Positions 43,726-52,012 of a stretch of 64,000 bases of DNA are shown piece by piece. The position numbers and the translations under genes were made by a program. Numbering within the stretch: the stretch's first letter is position 1; each line of letters starts with the position of its first letter. The notes under the pieces were generated by a model. That model was given only the letters and a program-made list of their open reading frames with translations, was not told the origin of the DNA and made no database searches. Source of the stretch: Aldehydirespirator sp965204415 (GTDB lineage: Bacteria; Actinomycetota; Acidimicrobiia; Acidimicrobiales; Aldehydirespiratoraceae); contig CBDBEL010000004.1 in NCBI GenBank assembly GCA_965204415.1, positions 1,240,001-1,304,000 on the forward strand, in the 5' to 3' direction.

Positions 43726-44427
43726 ATGACATCGAAGACCTCCTTTGAGATCAATGACGGCGTGGCCGTCCTGCGCCTCGACGACGGCAAGGCCAACGCC
43801 GTCGGCTACGACACCCTCGAGGCCATCGACGCCGCCCTCGAGACCGCCGAGCAGGACGCGGGAGCCCTCGTGATCTCGGGTCGGGAGGGCCGCTTCAGCG
43901 CCGGCTTCGATCTCAGCGTCATCGGCGAGGGGCCCGAGGCCGCCCGAGACCTGGTGGCCGCGGGGGCCCGAACCGCGGCGCGGATCTACGGGGCGCCGGT
44001 GCCGGTGGTGGCCGCCTGCACCGGCCACGCCCTGGCGTTCGGCGCGATCATGCTGCTGTCCAGCGATGTGCGCATCGGCGCCGACGTCGAAGCCAAGATC
44101 GGACTCACCGAGGTGTCCATCGGCATGCCGCTGCCCATCTTCGCGGTGGAGCTGGCCCGGAATCGCCTCAGTCCCCGGCACTTCACCGCGGCGACGGCGC
44201 TGGCCACCGTCTACTCGCCCCGCGGCGCGGCCGATGCCGGCTACCTCGACGAGGTGGTCGCCGCCGGCGAGCTGCACGACGCAGCGACGCGGCGGGCCGG
44301 CGAGCTGGCGTCGTACGTGCGCCGTCCCGCCTTCGGGCTGACCCGCAGGACTGCCCGGCAAGCGACCATCGACCACATCCTGTCGACGCTCGACGAAGAC
44401 TTGGCGAGCTTCGGCGTGCTGGAGTAG
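43726..44427 (+). CDS. crotonase-family protein (enoyl-CoA hydratase/isomerase)
   Basis: 233 residues. Crotonase pattern: AVLRLDDGKANAVGYDTLEA, GREGRFSAGFDLSVIG (first oxyanion hole) and AACTGHALAFGAIMLLSSDVR, where the second oxyanion Gly is present but the usual GGG is changed. The catalytic Glu expected in the LPEV region reads GLTEVSIGMPLP. It probably acts on an acyl-CoA double bond. The TAG stop lies within a 36-bp sequence repeated 76 nt downstream. Confidence 0.82.
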   Translation: MTSKTSFEINDGVAVLRLDDGKANAVGYDTLEAIDAALETAEQDAGALVISGREGRFSAGFDLSVIGEGPEAARDLVAAGARTAARIYGAPVPVVAACTGHALAFGAIMLLSSDVRIGADVEAKIGLTEVSIGMPLPIFAVELARNRLSPRHFTAATALATVYSPRGAADAGYLDEVVAAGELHDAATRRAGELASYVRRPAFGLTRRTARQATIDHILSTLDEDLASFGVLE

Positions 44428-44536
44428 CCCTGCCCCCACATCGGCCTCTGCCCATGGAAATTCGGTGGCAGCAGCCGTCGGCGGAGGCGCGCCGGGCCTG
44501 TAGCCCTGCCTCCGCATCGGCCTCTGCCCATGGAAA
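44425..44536. repeat. 36-bp direct repeat pair
   Basis: Copies at 44425-44460 and 44501-44536 match at 34 of 36 positions and contain CATCGGCCTCTGCCCATGG. The first begins with the stop codon of the crotonase gene. Both lie before the ferrochelatase start. Confidence 0.85.
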
Positions 44537-44538
44537 CC

Positions 44539-44547
44539 TGTGGATAA
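44539..44547. other. isolated consensus DnaA box
   Basis: TGTGGATAA is the reverse complement of TTATCCACA, a perfect DnaA box, 29 nt before the ferrochelatase start. There is no cluster of boxes, so it is not an origin; local regulation or chance. Confidence 0.3.
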
Positions 44548-44575
44548 CTCCGGCGATGCTGTGGACTGTGTGGGG

Positions 44576-45592
44576 ATGACTGATACCGCGTACGACTCCG
44601 TCCTGCTGGTGTCGTTCGGGGGACCGGAGGACCGCTCCGACGTGGAACCGTTCCTCGCCAACGTCACCGCCGGGCGGCAGATCCCCGCTGAGCGGCTGGA
44701 GGCCGTTGCCCGGCAGTACCACCATTTCGGCGGGGTCAGCCCCCTCAACGAGCAGTGCCGCCGGCTGCGCGACGCTCTGGCCGCGAGGCTCGCGGCCTCA
44801 GGACGCGACCTGCCGGTGTACTGGGGGAACCGCAACTGGACCCCCTTCCTGGCCGACACGGTGGCCGAGATGGCCGCGGCCGGGCAGCGCCGTGCCCTTG
44901 CCGTCATCACCTCCGCGTACTCGTCGTACTCGGGCTGCCGCCAGTACCTCGACGACATCGCGGCCGCACGAGCATCGGTGGGCGAGACCGCGCCCGCCGT
45001 CGACAAGGTCCGCGCCTACTACGACCATCCGGGCTTCATCGCGCCCTTCGTCGACGCGGTCGCTGAAGCCCGCACGAATCTGCCCGCCGACGTGCGCTCC
45101 AGGGCGCACCTGGTGTTCACCGCCCACTCGATCCCCGAGTCCATGGCCGCAGGCTGCGACTACGAGCGCCAGCTGAGCGAGACGGCCCGGTTGGTGGCGG
45201 CAGGCTCGGGCTTCGACGGCTGGACCATGGCGTGGCAGAGCCGCAGCGGCCCTGGATCGGTGCCATGGCTGGAGCCTGACGTGAACGACTGCCTGCAGGA
45301 ACTCTCGAGCCAGGGCGCAACCGCCGTGGTCCTCGCCCCCATCGGGTTCGTCACCGACCACATGGAGGTCATGTGGGACCTGGACGTGGTCGCAGCCGCC
45401 ACCGCGGCCGACGCCGGCCTTCGGCTGGTGCGGGCCTCCACCCCCGGTACCCGGCCCGACGACCGCTTCGTGGCCATGTGGCAGGAACTCGTCGAGGAGC
45501 GGCTCGACGCCACCCGGGCCCGCCGCTCGCTCGGTCGCCTCGGTGTCAACGTTGACTCTTGCCCGGACAACTGCTGCCCGCTGATGACCTGA
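44576..45592 (+). CDS. hemH: ferrochelatase (coproporphyrin III type)
   Basis: Inserts Fe2+ into coproporphyrin III (actinobacterial pathway) or protoporphyrin; 338 residues. SVLLVSFGGPEDRSDVEPFL starts the fold, LVFTAHSIPESMAAGCDYE carries the catalytic His, and VLAPIGFVTDHMEVMWDLDV the metal-site Glu. The C-terminus has three cysteines in CPDNCCPL, likely ligands (with an internal Cys) of the [2Fe-2S] cluster found in actinobacterial enzymes. ATG 44576 is chosen because it starts at the family N-terminus; GTG 44540 would add 12 atypical residues. Confidence 0.93.
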   Translation: MTDTAYDSVLLVSFGGPEDRSDVEPFLANVTAGRQIPAERLEAVARQYHHFGGVSPLNEQCRRLRDALAARLAASGRDLPVYWGNRNWTPFLADTVAEMAAAGQRRALAVITSAYSSYSGCRQYLDDIAAARASVGETAPAVDKVRAYYDHPGFIAPFVDAVAEARTNLPADVRSRAHLVFTAHSIPESMAAGCDYERQLSETARLVAAGSGFDGWTMAWQSRSGPGSVPWLEPDVNDCLQELSSQGATAVVLAPIGFVTDHMEVMWDLDVVAAATAADAGLRLVRASTPGTRPDDRFVAMWQELVEERLDATRARRSLGRLGVNVDSCPDNCCPLMT

Positions 45593-45707
45593 GCAGATCC
45601 GCCGCCTCGCCAGGGTCCACCACCTGCGCTGTGGAAAACACTATTTTGTATACACCGAACTACTAGCGCGGAACCACTAGCGCGGCTACAGGCCCGAGAC
45701 CCTGCCT

Positions 45708-46016
45708 ATGAACCACACTCGCATCGCTGCTGAGGCCATCAGGTTCCGCATCTCCACGATCCGGCGCCCGTTGGTGACCAGTGAGACTCTCGATATCGAT
45801 GCGATGGCGGTTGCGGCGGTCACGGCCGCTTCTCCGGAGGTTGACTCGGCCCTGCGAGTGATCGCCACCACATGGAGGCGGGCCGGGTTCGACCCCGACG
45901 AGATCACCCAGCCGTGGACGGGCGAGCAGGCCGAGTACTTCAGGAGCCGGCCCGAGCTCATCGACCTGATCGACGCGATCGTGCGGGGCGCAGCCGGATC
46001 AATCGCCGCGGCCTGA
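45708..46016 (+). CDS. hypothetical protein
   Basis: 102 residues, not recognised. It is predicted mostly helical with a conserved-looking centre (VDSALRVIATTWRRAGFDPD, then WTGEQAEYFRSRPELIDLID). There are no cysteines and no membrane segment. Upstream is an AT-rich patch (TATTTTGTATAC near 45641) and a doubled ACTAGCGCGG. It stands alone between hemH and mutM. GC3 bias supports coding. Confidence 0.5.
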   Translation: MNHTRIAAEAIRFRISTIRRPLVTSETLDIDAMAVAAVTAASPEVDSALRVIATTWRRAGFDPDEITQPWTGEQAEYFRSRPELIDLIDAIVRGAAGSIAAA

Positions 46017-46065
46017 TCCCTCGGGCTCGATAGCAACCCGCCCCCGCCGCCCCGGCCGGCTCCGG

Positions 46066-46071
46066 TACGGT
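46066..46071 (+). promoter_or_regulatory. -10 box of mutM
   Basis: TACGGT ends 7 nt before GTG 46079, with no ribosome-binding site. Confidence 0.4.
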
Positions 46072-46078
46072 GCGGCCG

Positions 46079-46894
46079 GTGCCCGAGCTTCCCGAAGTGG
46101 AGACCATCCGAGCTCAGTTGCAGCCGCGGCTCGATGGCCGCTCGATCACCGAAGCCGGCGCCCATCCGTCGGCGAAGTTCACGCCCGCGGTCGAGGCGGT
46201 CGGCTGCGACGTGACCGGGGTCCGCCGCCGGGGCAAGTACCTGATCGTGGATCTTGACGACTCCAGCGAGTCCGGATGCGAGCTGGTCATCCACCTGGGC
46301 ATGACCGGCCGGCTGGCGGTCGAGTCGTCCATCGATCTGTCCCACCCGCACCTGCGGGCCTGGTGGCGACTCGATGACGACGATGCGCTCACGCTGCACG
46401 ATGTGCGCCGCTTCGGCCGGGTCCACGTGGTGCCCGCGGGCCGGTATGAGACCATCGCGACCCTCCACCGCCTCGGCCCCGAGCCGTTCAGCGACCAGTT
46501 CACCGGCGACAGCCTCTGGCGGGCCCTGCGGGCCAGCCGGCGTTGCGTCAAGACCCAGCTCCTGTCGCAGCGGCCCGTTGCGGGGGTGGGCAACATCTAC
46601 GCCGACGAGGCGTTGTGGCTGGCGGGCGTCAACCCTGCCATCCGCCACCTGTCGAAGCCCCGGGCCGGCCGCCTGGCCGACGCCATCCGCGCCGCGCTGA
46701 CCTCGGGACTGCGACATGGCGGCACCACACTGCGCGACTACGCCGCGCTGGACGGCGCATCCGGTCGCAACCAGCACCACCTGCACTGCTACGGGCGGGC
46801 CGGCGAGCCGTGCGAGCGCTGCGGAACAGAACTGCGCCGCAAGGTGGTCGACGCCCGCGGCACCACATGGTGCCCCGTCTGCCAGCGCCGCTAG
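46079..46894 (+). CDS. mutM: formamidopyrimidine-DNA glycosylase (Fpg/Nei family)
   Basis: Base excision repair glycosylase/AP lyase, 271 residues. After initiator removal the N-terminal Pro nucleophile and Glu follow in PELPEVETIRAQL, which fixes the start at GTG 46079. The H2TH region is in GVGNIYADEALWLAGVNPA, the zinc finger at the C-terminus is CERCGTELRR to WCPVCQRR. The Lys of the beta-hairpin (HPSAKFTPA) is shifted relative to canonical Fpg, so Fpg versus Nei-type specificity is uncertain. Confidence 0.9.
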   Translation: MPELPEVETIRAQLQPRLDGRSITEAGAHPSAKFTPAVEAVGCDVTGVRRRGKYLIVDLDDSSESGCELVIHLGMTGRLAVESSIDLSHPHLRAWWRLDDDDALTLHDVRRFGRVHVVPAGRYETIATLHRLGPEPFSDQFTGDSLWRALRASRRCVKTQLLSQRPVAGVGNIYADEALWLAGVNPAIRHLSKPRAGRLADAIRAALTSGLRHGGTTLRDYAALDGASGRNQHHLHCYGRAGEPCERCGTELRRKVVDARGTTWCPVCQRR

Positions 46895-46903
46895 CCCGCC
46901 CGG

Positions 46904-46959
46904 GAGCTTCTTGACGTAGTTCGCCTCCTACGGGCGGCACAACTACGTCAAGAACGCTC
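46904..46959. terminator. long inverted repeat after mutM
   Basis: TTCTTGACGTAGTT (46908-46921) and AACTACGTCAAGAA (46941-46954) are perfect 14-bp arms around a 19-nt loop. Pairing extends outward with GAGC/GCTC past a one-base bulge. It is likely a terminator-type hairpin between mutM and the VOC gene; no U-tract. Confidence 0.5.
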
Positions 46960-46972
46960 GATCGCTAGGCGG

Positions 46973-46978
46973 TAGCTT
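46973..46978 (+). promoter_or_regulatory. -10 box of the VOC gene
   Basis: TAGCTT ends 6 nt before ATG 46985, with no ribosome-binding site. Confidence 0.35.
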
Positions 46979-46984
46979 CTTGGC

Positions 46985-47344
46985 ATGGAACTAGGCCCTG
47001 TACACCACGTGTCGATCAACGTCCCCGACGTGGAGGCCGCCGCGCCGTTCTACACCGACGTGCTGGGCATGGCGGTGCTGCCCCGGCCGGACTTCGGCTT
47101 CAACGGCCGCTGGCTGCAGAGCCCGGGCGGCGGAGAGGTCCACCTCATCGAGGTCGAGGGCTGGGTGCCTCCCACCGGCCAGCACTGGGCCTTCAAGGTG
47201 GACGACATCGACGCGGCCGTAGCCGAACTGCGATCCCAGGGCGTGAAAGTGGACGATCCCAGGCAGCTGCCGGGGACAGCGTCCCGCCAGACCTTCTTCT
47301 TCGACCCGGCCGGCAACATGATCGAACTGAACCAGCCGGCCTGA
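46985..47344 (+). CDS. VOC-superfamily (glyoxalase/dioxygenase fold) protein
   Basis: 119 residues with two betaalphabetabetabeta units: HHVSINVPDVEAAAPFYTDV at the N-terminus and AFKVDDIDAAVAELRSQGVK, ending FFDPAGNMIELNQ, where the Glu is the conserved metal ligand. The first-strand His (PVHHVSI) could be another. It belongs to glyoxalase I, fosfomycin-resistance or bleomycin-binding relatives; the exact function is not readable. It ends 8 nt from the convergent hydroxylase gene. Confidence 0.82.
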   Translation: MELGPVHHVSINVPDVEAAAPFYTDVLGMAVLPRPDFGFNGRWLQSPGGGEVHLIEVEGWVPPTGQHWAFKVDDIDAAVAELRSQGVKVDDPRQLPGTASRQTFFFDPAGNMIELNQPA

Positions 47345-47352
47345 TCGACCCG

Positions 47353-49647
47353 TCAGGCTCGAGACGCTGGCGCCGCGGTCGCGTTTGTGATGGCGCGCCA
47401 CACTCGCTGGGGTGTGTAGGGCATGTCGAGGTGCGAGATCCCCAGCGGTGCCAGAGCGTCGAGAACTGCGGACTGCACGGCAGGCGTGGAGCCGATGGTG
47501 CCCGACTCGCCGACGCCCTTGGCGCCGAGCGGATTGAGCGGCGTCGGCGTCTCGGTGTGGGCGGTCTCGACTCGGGGCAGCTCGCAAGCGGCTGGGATGG
47601 CGTAGTCGGCGAAGTTGGTGTTGCGGGGGTTGCCGTCGGCGTCGAAGGTCGTCTCCTCGTACAGGGCTTGAGAGATTCCGGTAGCGACCCCGCCGTGCAC
47701 CTGTCCCTCGACCAGCATGGGGTTGAGGATCCGTCCGCAGTCGTCCACCGCTATATGGCGCAGCACCTGCACCTCGCCGGTGTCGGCGTCGATCTCGACT
47801 ACCGAGACATGGGCGCCGAAGGGGTAGCTGGACTCGCCCTGGTTGAAGTCGGTCTCCGCCGAGAGCCCGCCCGATTCGATGCCTGCGGGCGGGTCGTCGG
47901 AGGCCGCCGCGGCAGCTAGGTCGGCCCAGGTGATCACCCCGGCCGGCACGCCGGCCACGGCCAGACCCCCGGCAGCGACCACGATGTCGCTTGTGTCTGC
48001 CTCCAGCACGCCCGCCGCTAGTCGCTTGGCAGTGCCCAGCACCTCGGAGGCGGCGGCGAACAGCGCGCTGCCGCCGGTCTGCAGTGACCGGGACGCCGCG
48101 GTGCCCCCGCCCCGGGGCACCTCTGCGGTGTCGCTGTGGACGACCGTGACCTGCTCGGCCGGCACACCCAGGACCTCGCTCAGGACCTGGGAGAAGGCGG
48201 TGGTGTGTCCCTGGCCGTGGGAGGCGGTGCCCACCCGGGCGGTGATGGTGCCGTCGAGTTCGACGGTGACAGATCCGTACTCGTTGACCAGACCGGCCGC
48301 GGTCACTTCCACATAGGTGGACACGCCGATGCCGAGCAGTCTCCGGCTGCCGGAGGAGCGCCGACGGGCCTGCTCCGCCCGCAGTTCGCGGTATCCGGCA
48401 GTCTCCAGCGCCAGGTCCAGGGCGCGGACGTAGTCGCCGCAGTCCATGTTGGCGCCGGTGGGGGTGGTCACAGGGAAGTCGCCAAGCACCAGCAGGTTGC
48501 GGCGCCGCAGCTCGGCGGGGTCGATACCCAGTTCGGCCGCGGCCAAATCGATGATCCGCTCCAACGTCACGGTCGCCTCGGGCCGGCCCGCTCCCCGCAA
48601 CGCGGCCACCGGCGTCGTGTTGGTGAGCGCCGAGACCGCCTCGTAGTGGACCACGGGAATGCGGTAGGGACCCGAAGCCATCAGCATGCTGAAGAAGGGC
48701 AGGCACGCCCCTATGCCGGCGTATGCGCCCGCATTGGCGGTCACGTTGATCCTGATCCAGCGGAACGTGCCGTCGGCGCACAAGCCGAGTTCGACGTCAT
48801 GGACGTGGTCGCGTCCCTGGTTCATGTTGACGAGGTTCTCGCTGCGGGTTTCCACCCACTTGACCGGCCGGTCGAGGCGCCGAGCCAGCCAAGCCGCCAC
48901 GATGAACTCCGGGTAGTTGACGGCCTTGGCGCCGAACCCGCCCCCCACAGCCGGGGCGATCACCCGCACCCGCTCCGGCGGGGTCTCCAGTGCCGCGGCG
49001 ACCGCGTCCCGCAGGTCGTGCGGCCGCTGGGTGGTGCACCACAGCGTCACTGCCTCTGCGTCATCGCCGGCGCCCGGCGCGGCCACCACCGCCGAGGGCT
49101 CGATCGGCGCGGCCGACATGCGGTGGTTGACGACTCGGGCTCGCACCGTGGAGTCGTGCCCTGTCATCGCGGCGGGGTCGGCGGCGCTGGTGAACTCCAT
49201 GGCCCGGTTCGACCCGTGGGCCTCGATCAGCACCGGAACGTCCGGCTCCAACGCCTCGAACGGGTCGACCACGGCCGGCAGCGGATCGTAGTCCACCACC
49301 ACCAACTCGGCCGCGTCCACCGCAGCGGTCCGAGACTCGGCCACCACTACCGCGATCGGGTCTCCCACATAGCGGGCCTTGCCGGTCAACGGCAGCCGGC
49401 CCAGCTCCGGTGGCAGCATGATGAACTGCGGTTGGGGGCCCATAGGCAGGTCCGCGGCCGTCAGCACGTCCACGACTCCCGGCGCGGCCGCAGCCCGCCC
49501 GGTGTCGACGTTGTCGATCTCGGCGTGTGCCATCACCGAGCGCACGAAGGCGAGGTGCAGGGTGCCCGCCGGCGAGAGGTCGCCCACGTACCGGGCGGCG
49601 CCGGTGAGCAGGTCGGGATCCTCCCGCCGCAGCACCGCGTTGCCCAT
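47353..49647 (-). CDS. xanthine dehydrogenase / form II CoxL-like molybdenum hydroxylase large subunit
   Basis: 764 residues from ATG 49647 (TTG 49665 would add six residues; AGGA precedes the ATG). MGNAVLRREDPDLLTGAARY is the family start. VGGGFGAKAVNYPEF and AALRGAGRPEAT match the Moco-binding and active-site region; the RGAGR form is that of form II (BMS) CoxL-like proteins, not the AYRCSFR of true CO dehydrogenases. The catalytic Glu is in KGVGESGTIGSTPA near the C-terminus. No FAD (CoxM) or Fe-S (CoxS) subunit gene is in the window. Moco genes moaA, moaC and moeA are 14 kb away. Confidence 0.88.
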   Translation of the reverse strand: MGNAVLRREDPDLLTGAARYVGDLSPAGTLHLAFVRSVMAHAEIDNVDTGRAAAAPGVVDVLTAADLPMGPQPQFIMLPPELGRLPLTGKARYVGDPIAVVVAESRTAAVDAAELVVVDYDPLPAVVDPFEALEPDVPVLIEAHGSNRAMEFTSAADPAAMTGHDSTVRARVVNHRMSAAPIEPSAVVAAPGAGDDAEAVTLWCTTQRPHDLRDAVAAALETPPERVRVIAPAVGGGFGAKAVNYPEFIVAAWLARRLDRPVKWVETRSENLVNMNQGRDHVHDVELGLCADGTFRWIRINVTANAGAYAGIGACLPFFSMLMASGPYRIPVVHYEAVSALTNTTPVAALRGAGRPEATVTLERIIDLAAAELGIDPAELRRRNLLVLGDFPVTTPTGANMDCGDYVRALDLALETAGYRELRAEQARRRSSGSRRLLGIGVSTYVEVTAAGLVNEYGSVTVELDGTITARVGTASHGQGHTTAFSQVLSEVLGVPAEQVTVVHSDTAEVPRGGGTAASRSLQTGGSALFAAASEVLGTAKRLAAGVLEADTSDIVVAAGGLAVAGVPAGVITWADLAAAAASDDPPAGIESGGLSAETDFNQGESSYPFGAHVSVVEIDADTGEVQVLRHIAVDDCGRILNPMLVEGQVHGGVATGISQALYEETTFDADGNPRNTNFADYAIPAACELPRVETAHTETPTPLNPLGAKGVGESGTIGSTPAVQSAVLDALAPLGISHLDMPYTPQRVWRAITNATAAPASRA

Positions 49648-49759
49648 GAACGATCCTGGCGGCAAGACGACCCCCTTGTCGGACCGGAGGAGGCGGCGGG
49701 CCCCGCGGAGGGGCGCCGCTCGCCGCCCCGGGTTCCCCGCAGCGAGAGGACAGGCTAGC

Positions 49760-49785
49760 GTTCCTGTGAGCGGAACAGGGTTCCG
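49760..49785. promoter_or_regulatory. composite palindromic operator upstream of the maleate-isomerase-like gene
   Basis: GTTCCTGTGAGCGGAAC (49760-49776) is an inverted repeat GTTCC-N7-GGAAC. Its right half forms a second palindrome, CGGAAC-AGG-GTTCCG (49771-49785). It lies 24-49 nt before ATG 49809 and overlaps a TAGCGT (-10-like) at 49756. A 16/17 match is at 63037. Confidence 0.5.
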
Positions 49786-49808
49786 TCACGCTACCGGGAG
49801 GGTCACTC

Positions 49809-50555
49809 ATGCCTGACGTCGTCGGCTACCGGGCCAAGATCGGGGTCATCGTGCCCTCGACGAACACCGTCGTCGAGCACGACTTCGCGCGGGTGCGCCC
49901 GCCCGGGGTGACGTTCCACAGCGGGCGCTTCCTGGTGGAGGCCCCCGACTTGAGCAGCGACGAGGCGTTCCTGCACTTCCTCGACCTGATCCGCCTGACC
50001 ATCCCGACCGCGGTGCGCGACCTCATGACCTGCAAGCCCGACCACATCCTCATGGGGATGTCGGCCGAGACCTTCTGGGGCGGCAAGGAGGGCAACGCCG
50101 CGTTCTCGGCGCGGGTCCGGGAGATCGCGGGCGACATCGGCATCACGTCGGGCGCGTCCGCCTGCAACGCCGCCCTGGAGCTGCTCGGGGTGTCGACGAT
50201 CGCCTGCCTCACGCCGTACCAGCCGGCCGCGGACGAACAGGTCTACGGCTACTTCACCGAGTGCGGCTACGAGGTCAAGCGGGTGCGGGGCCTGCGCTGC
50301 GCCTCCGCGACCTCGATCGCCGACGTGACTCCCGAGACGCTGGTCGAGGTTCTCAAGGAGATCGACGGCGACGACATCGACGCCATCGTGCAGTGCGGCA
50401 CCAACCTGTCGATGGTCGAGGTGGCCGACCAGGCCGAGCGCTGGCTGGGCAAGCCGGTGCTGGCCATCAACGCCATCTGCCTGTGGCATGCGCTGCGCAC
50501 GCTGGGCATCGACGACCAGTTCGTCGGCCACGGGATGATGCTGCGCGAGCACTGA
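49809..50555 (+). CDS. maleate isomerase / arylmalonate decarboxylase / Asp-Glu racemase-fold enzyme
   Basis: 248 residues. KIGVIVPSTNTVVEHDFARV is the hallmark start of the maleate cis-trans isomerase group. IVQCGTNLSMVEVADQAE supplies one catalytic Cys. The other canonical position, in HILMGMSAETFWGG, has Met/Ser instead of Cys, so a decarboxylase- or single-Cys mechanism is possible. It is preceded by a GGGAGGG site and followed by a flavin monooxygenase gene, fitting aromatic or dicarboxylate catabolism. The last 42 bp with the stop are duplicated immediately downstream. Confidence 0.78.
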   Translation: MPDVVGYRAKIGVIVPSTNTVVEHDFARVRPPGVTFHSGRFLVEAPDLSSDEAFLHFLDLIRLTIPTAVRDLMTCKPDHILMGMSAETFWGGKEGNAAFSARVREIAGDIGITSGASACNAALELLGVSTIACLTPYQPAADEQVYGYFTECGYEVKRVRGLRCASATSIADVTPETLVEVLKEIDGDDIDAIVQCGTNLSMVEVADQAERWLGKPVLAINAICLWHALRTLGIDDQFVGHGMMLREH

Positions 50556-50609
50556 AGGGCGTGCACGGGCCACGCGATGATGCTGCGCGAGCACTGAAGA
50601 GCGTGCAGG
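50526..50609. repeat. 42-bp tandem duplication over the 3' end of the isomerase-like gene
   Basis: GGCCACG-x-GATGATGCTGCGCGAGCACTG with its TGA at 50526 repeats from 50568. The second copy lies beyond the stop and is untranslated. It fills the gap before the monooxygenase gene. Confidence 0.9.
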
Positions 50610-50616
50610 AGGGCCG

Positions 50617-51840
50617 ATGACCGGACCCCGGGTCATCGTGGCCGGCGCCGGCCCGGTCGGCTGCGTGGCCAGTGCGGTGCTGGCCGCCGGCGGCATGGAC
50701 GTGACCCTGCTGGAGGCCGCTCCCGAGCTTCCCCGGCAGCTGCGGGCGTCCACGTTCCATCCGGCCACGCTCGACCTGCTCGACGGTCTCGGTGTGGTGG
50801 ACCAGATGCTGAGCCGGGGGCTGGTAGCGCCCGTGTTCGCCTACCGGGACCGCCGCGAGGGCGTCGTCGCGGAGTTCGATCTGGGGACCCTCGCCGACGT
50901 GACCAGCCACCCCTACCGGCTCCAATGCGAGCAGTTCAAGCTGTGCGAGATCCTGCTGGACGCCTTCCGCGGCGAGCCTCGAGTGAGTGTGCGCTTCGGC
51001 GCCGAGGTGGTGGGCGCGGCCGACCACGGCGACGCCGCCTCGGTGGTGCTGGCCTCGGGCGAGCGGCTGGAGGCGGACGCGGTGGTGGCCGCCGACGGCG
51101 CGGGCAGCGCAGTGCGCAAGGCGCTCGGCCTGGCCTTCGACGGGATGACCTACGAGGACCGCTATCTGGTGCTGTCGACCCCCTTCGACATGGCCGGCCA
51201 CCTGGACCGCCTGGCCGCCGTCAACTACATCTCCGACCCCGACGAGTGGCTGGTCCTGCTGCGAACCCCCGGCCTGTGGCGGGCGCTGTTCCCGGTCGGC
51301 GAGGACGAGACCGACTCCGACGCGCTGAGCGACCCCAGCGCCCAGCGCCGGCTCGGGGGGGTCGTGGCCCGCGACGAGCCCTTCGAGATCGCCCACCGCA
51401 CGATCTACCGGGTCCACCAGCGGGTGGCCGACCGGTTCCTGGTCGGGCGGGTCGTGCTGATGGGCGACGCGGCCCACATCAACAACCCGCTGGGCGGCAT
51501 GGGCATGAACGGGGGCATCCACGACGCGGTGCTGCTCGGCGGGTCCCTCGCCGCGGTCCTGCGGGGCGACATCGGCCACGACCGCCTCGCCCTTCATGCC
51601 GAGCTGCGCCGCAGGTTGGCCATCGACTACGTCAGGCGGCACACCCACGAGAACGCGGAGAGCCTGGCCGCTCCCGACGGCGCGGCCCGCCAGCGGGCCC
51701 TCGAGCGCATGGCCGCCCGGGCGGCCGACGCGGCCGAGGCCCGCGCCTACATGCTTCAGGCCTCGATGATCAACGCCGTCGCCGCCATGCGCGACGAGCT
51801 TGCGGAGGTCGGCGTCCACCGCTCCGGGGCAGACCACTGA
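50617..51840 (+). CDS. FAD-dependent monooxygenase (PHBH/UbiH type)
   Basis: 407 residues of group A flavoprotein monooxygenase. The N-terminal dinucleotide fold is RVIVAGAGPVGCVASAVLAA, the DG motif is VVAADGAGSAVRKALGL near 165, and the GD motif VVLMGDAAHINNPLGGMGMN near 285. It uses NAD(P)H and O2 to hydroxylate an aromatic or similar substrate. AGGAGGGCC precedes the ATG. Co-transcription with the maleate-isomerase-like gene is likely (61 nt apart). Confidence 0.85.
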   Translation: MTGPRVIVAGAGPVGCVASAVLAAGGMDVTLLEAAPELPRQLRASTFHPATLDLLDGLGVVDQMLSRGLVAPVFAYRDRREGVVAEFDLGTLADVTSHPYRLQCEQFKLCEILLDAFRGEPRVSVRFGAEVVGAADHGDAASVVLASGERLEADAVVAADGAGSAVRKALGLAFDGMTYEDRYLVLSTPFDMAGHLDRLAAVNYISDPDEWLVLLRTPGLWRALFPVGEDETDSDALSDPSAQRRLGGVVARDEPFEIAHRTIYRVHQRVADRFLVGRVVLMGDAAHINNPLGGMGMNGGIHDAVLLGGSLAAVLRGDIGHDRLALHAELRRRLAIDYVRRHTHENAESLAAPDGAARQRALERMAARAADAAEARAYMLQASMINAVAAMRDELAEVGVHRSGADH

Positions 51841-51874
51841 TGAGAGCGGGCTGTGCGCCCGCCCTCCCGAGGCT

Positions 51875-51909
51875 GTTTCGTTGACCGGAACACTGTTTCG
51901 CTCTAGGCT
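51875..51909 (+). promoter_or_regulatory. promoter with overlapping degenerate operator, upstream of the surface protein
   Basis: TTGACC (51881-51886), a 17-nt spacer and TAGGCT (51904-51909) form the best sigma-70-type promoter in the window. GTTTC-N7-GGAAC (51875-51891) overlaps the -35 and matches 13 of 17 positions of the palindrome at 49760/63037. The leader to ATG 52013 is about 97 nt. Confidence 0.55.
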
Positions 51910-52012
51910 GAGGCCATACGGGACAACACCGGCTCGCGGGTCGGGAGTCCATGAGAACGGGCATCGGCTGACCAGGTGTCAGCGGGCCGGGAACCAGCAA
52001 CTGGGAGAATCC

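Noticed and set aside
44539..44547. Replication origin suggested by a perfect DnaA box
   Set aside because: A single box, with no cluster, no AT-rich unwinding region and no dnaA/dnaN nearby.
47353..49647. True aerobic CO dehydrogenase (form I coxL)
   Set aside because: The active-site loop reads RGAGR, not AYRCSFR, and coxM/coxS are missing.
49760..49776. Resemblance of GTGAGCGGAA to the lac operator
   Set aside because: The symmetry is GTTCC/GGAAC, not that of lacO, and no lac-type gene is present; chance similarity.
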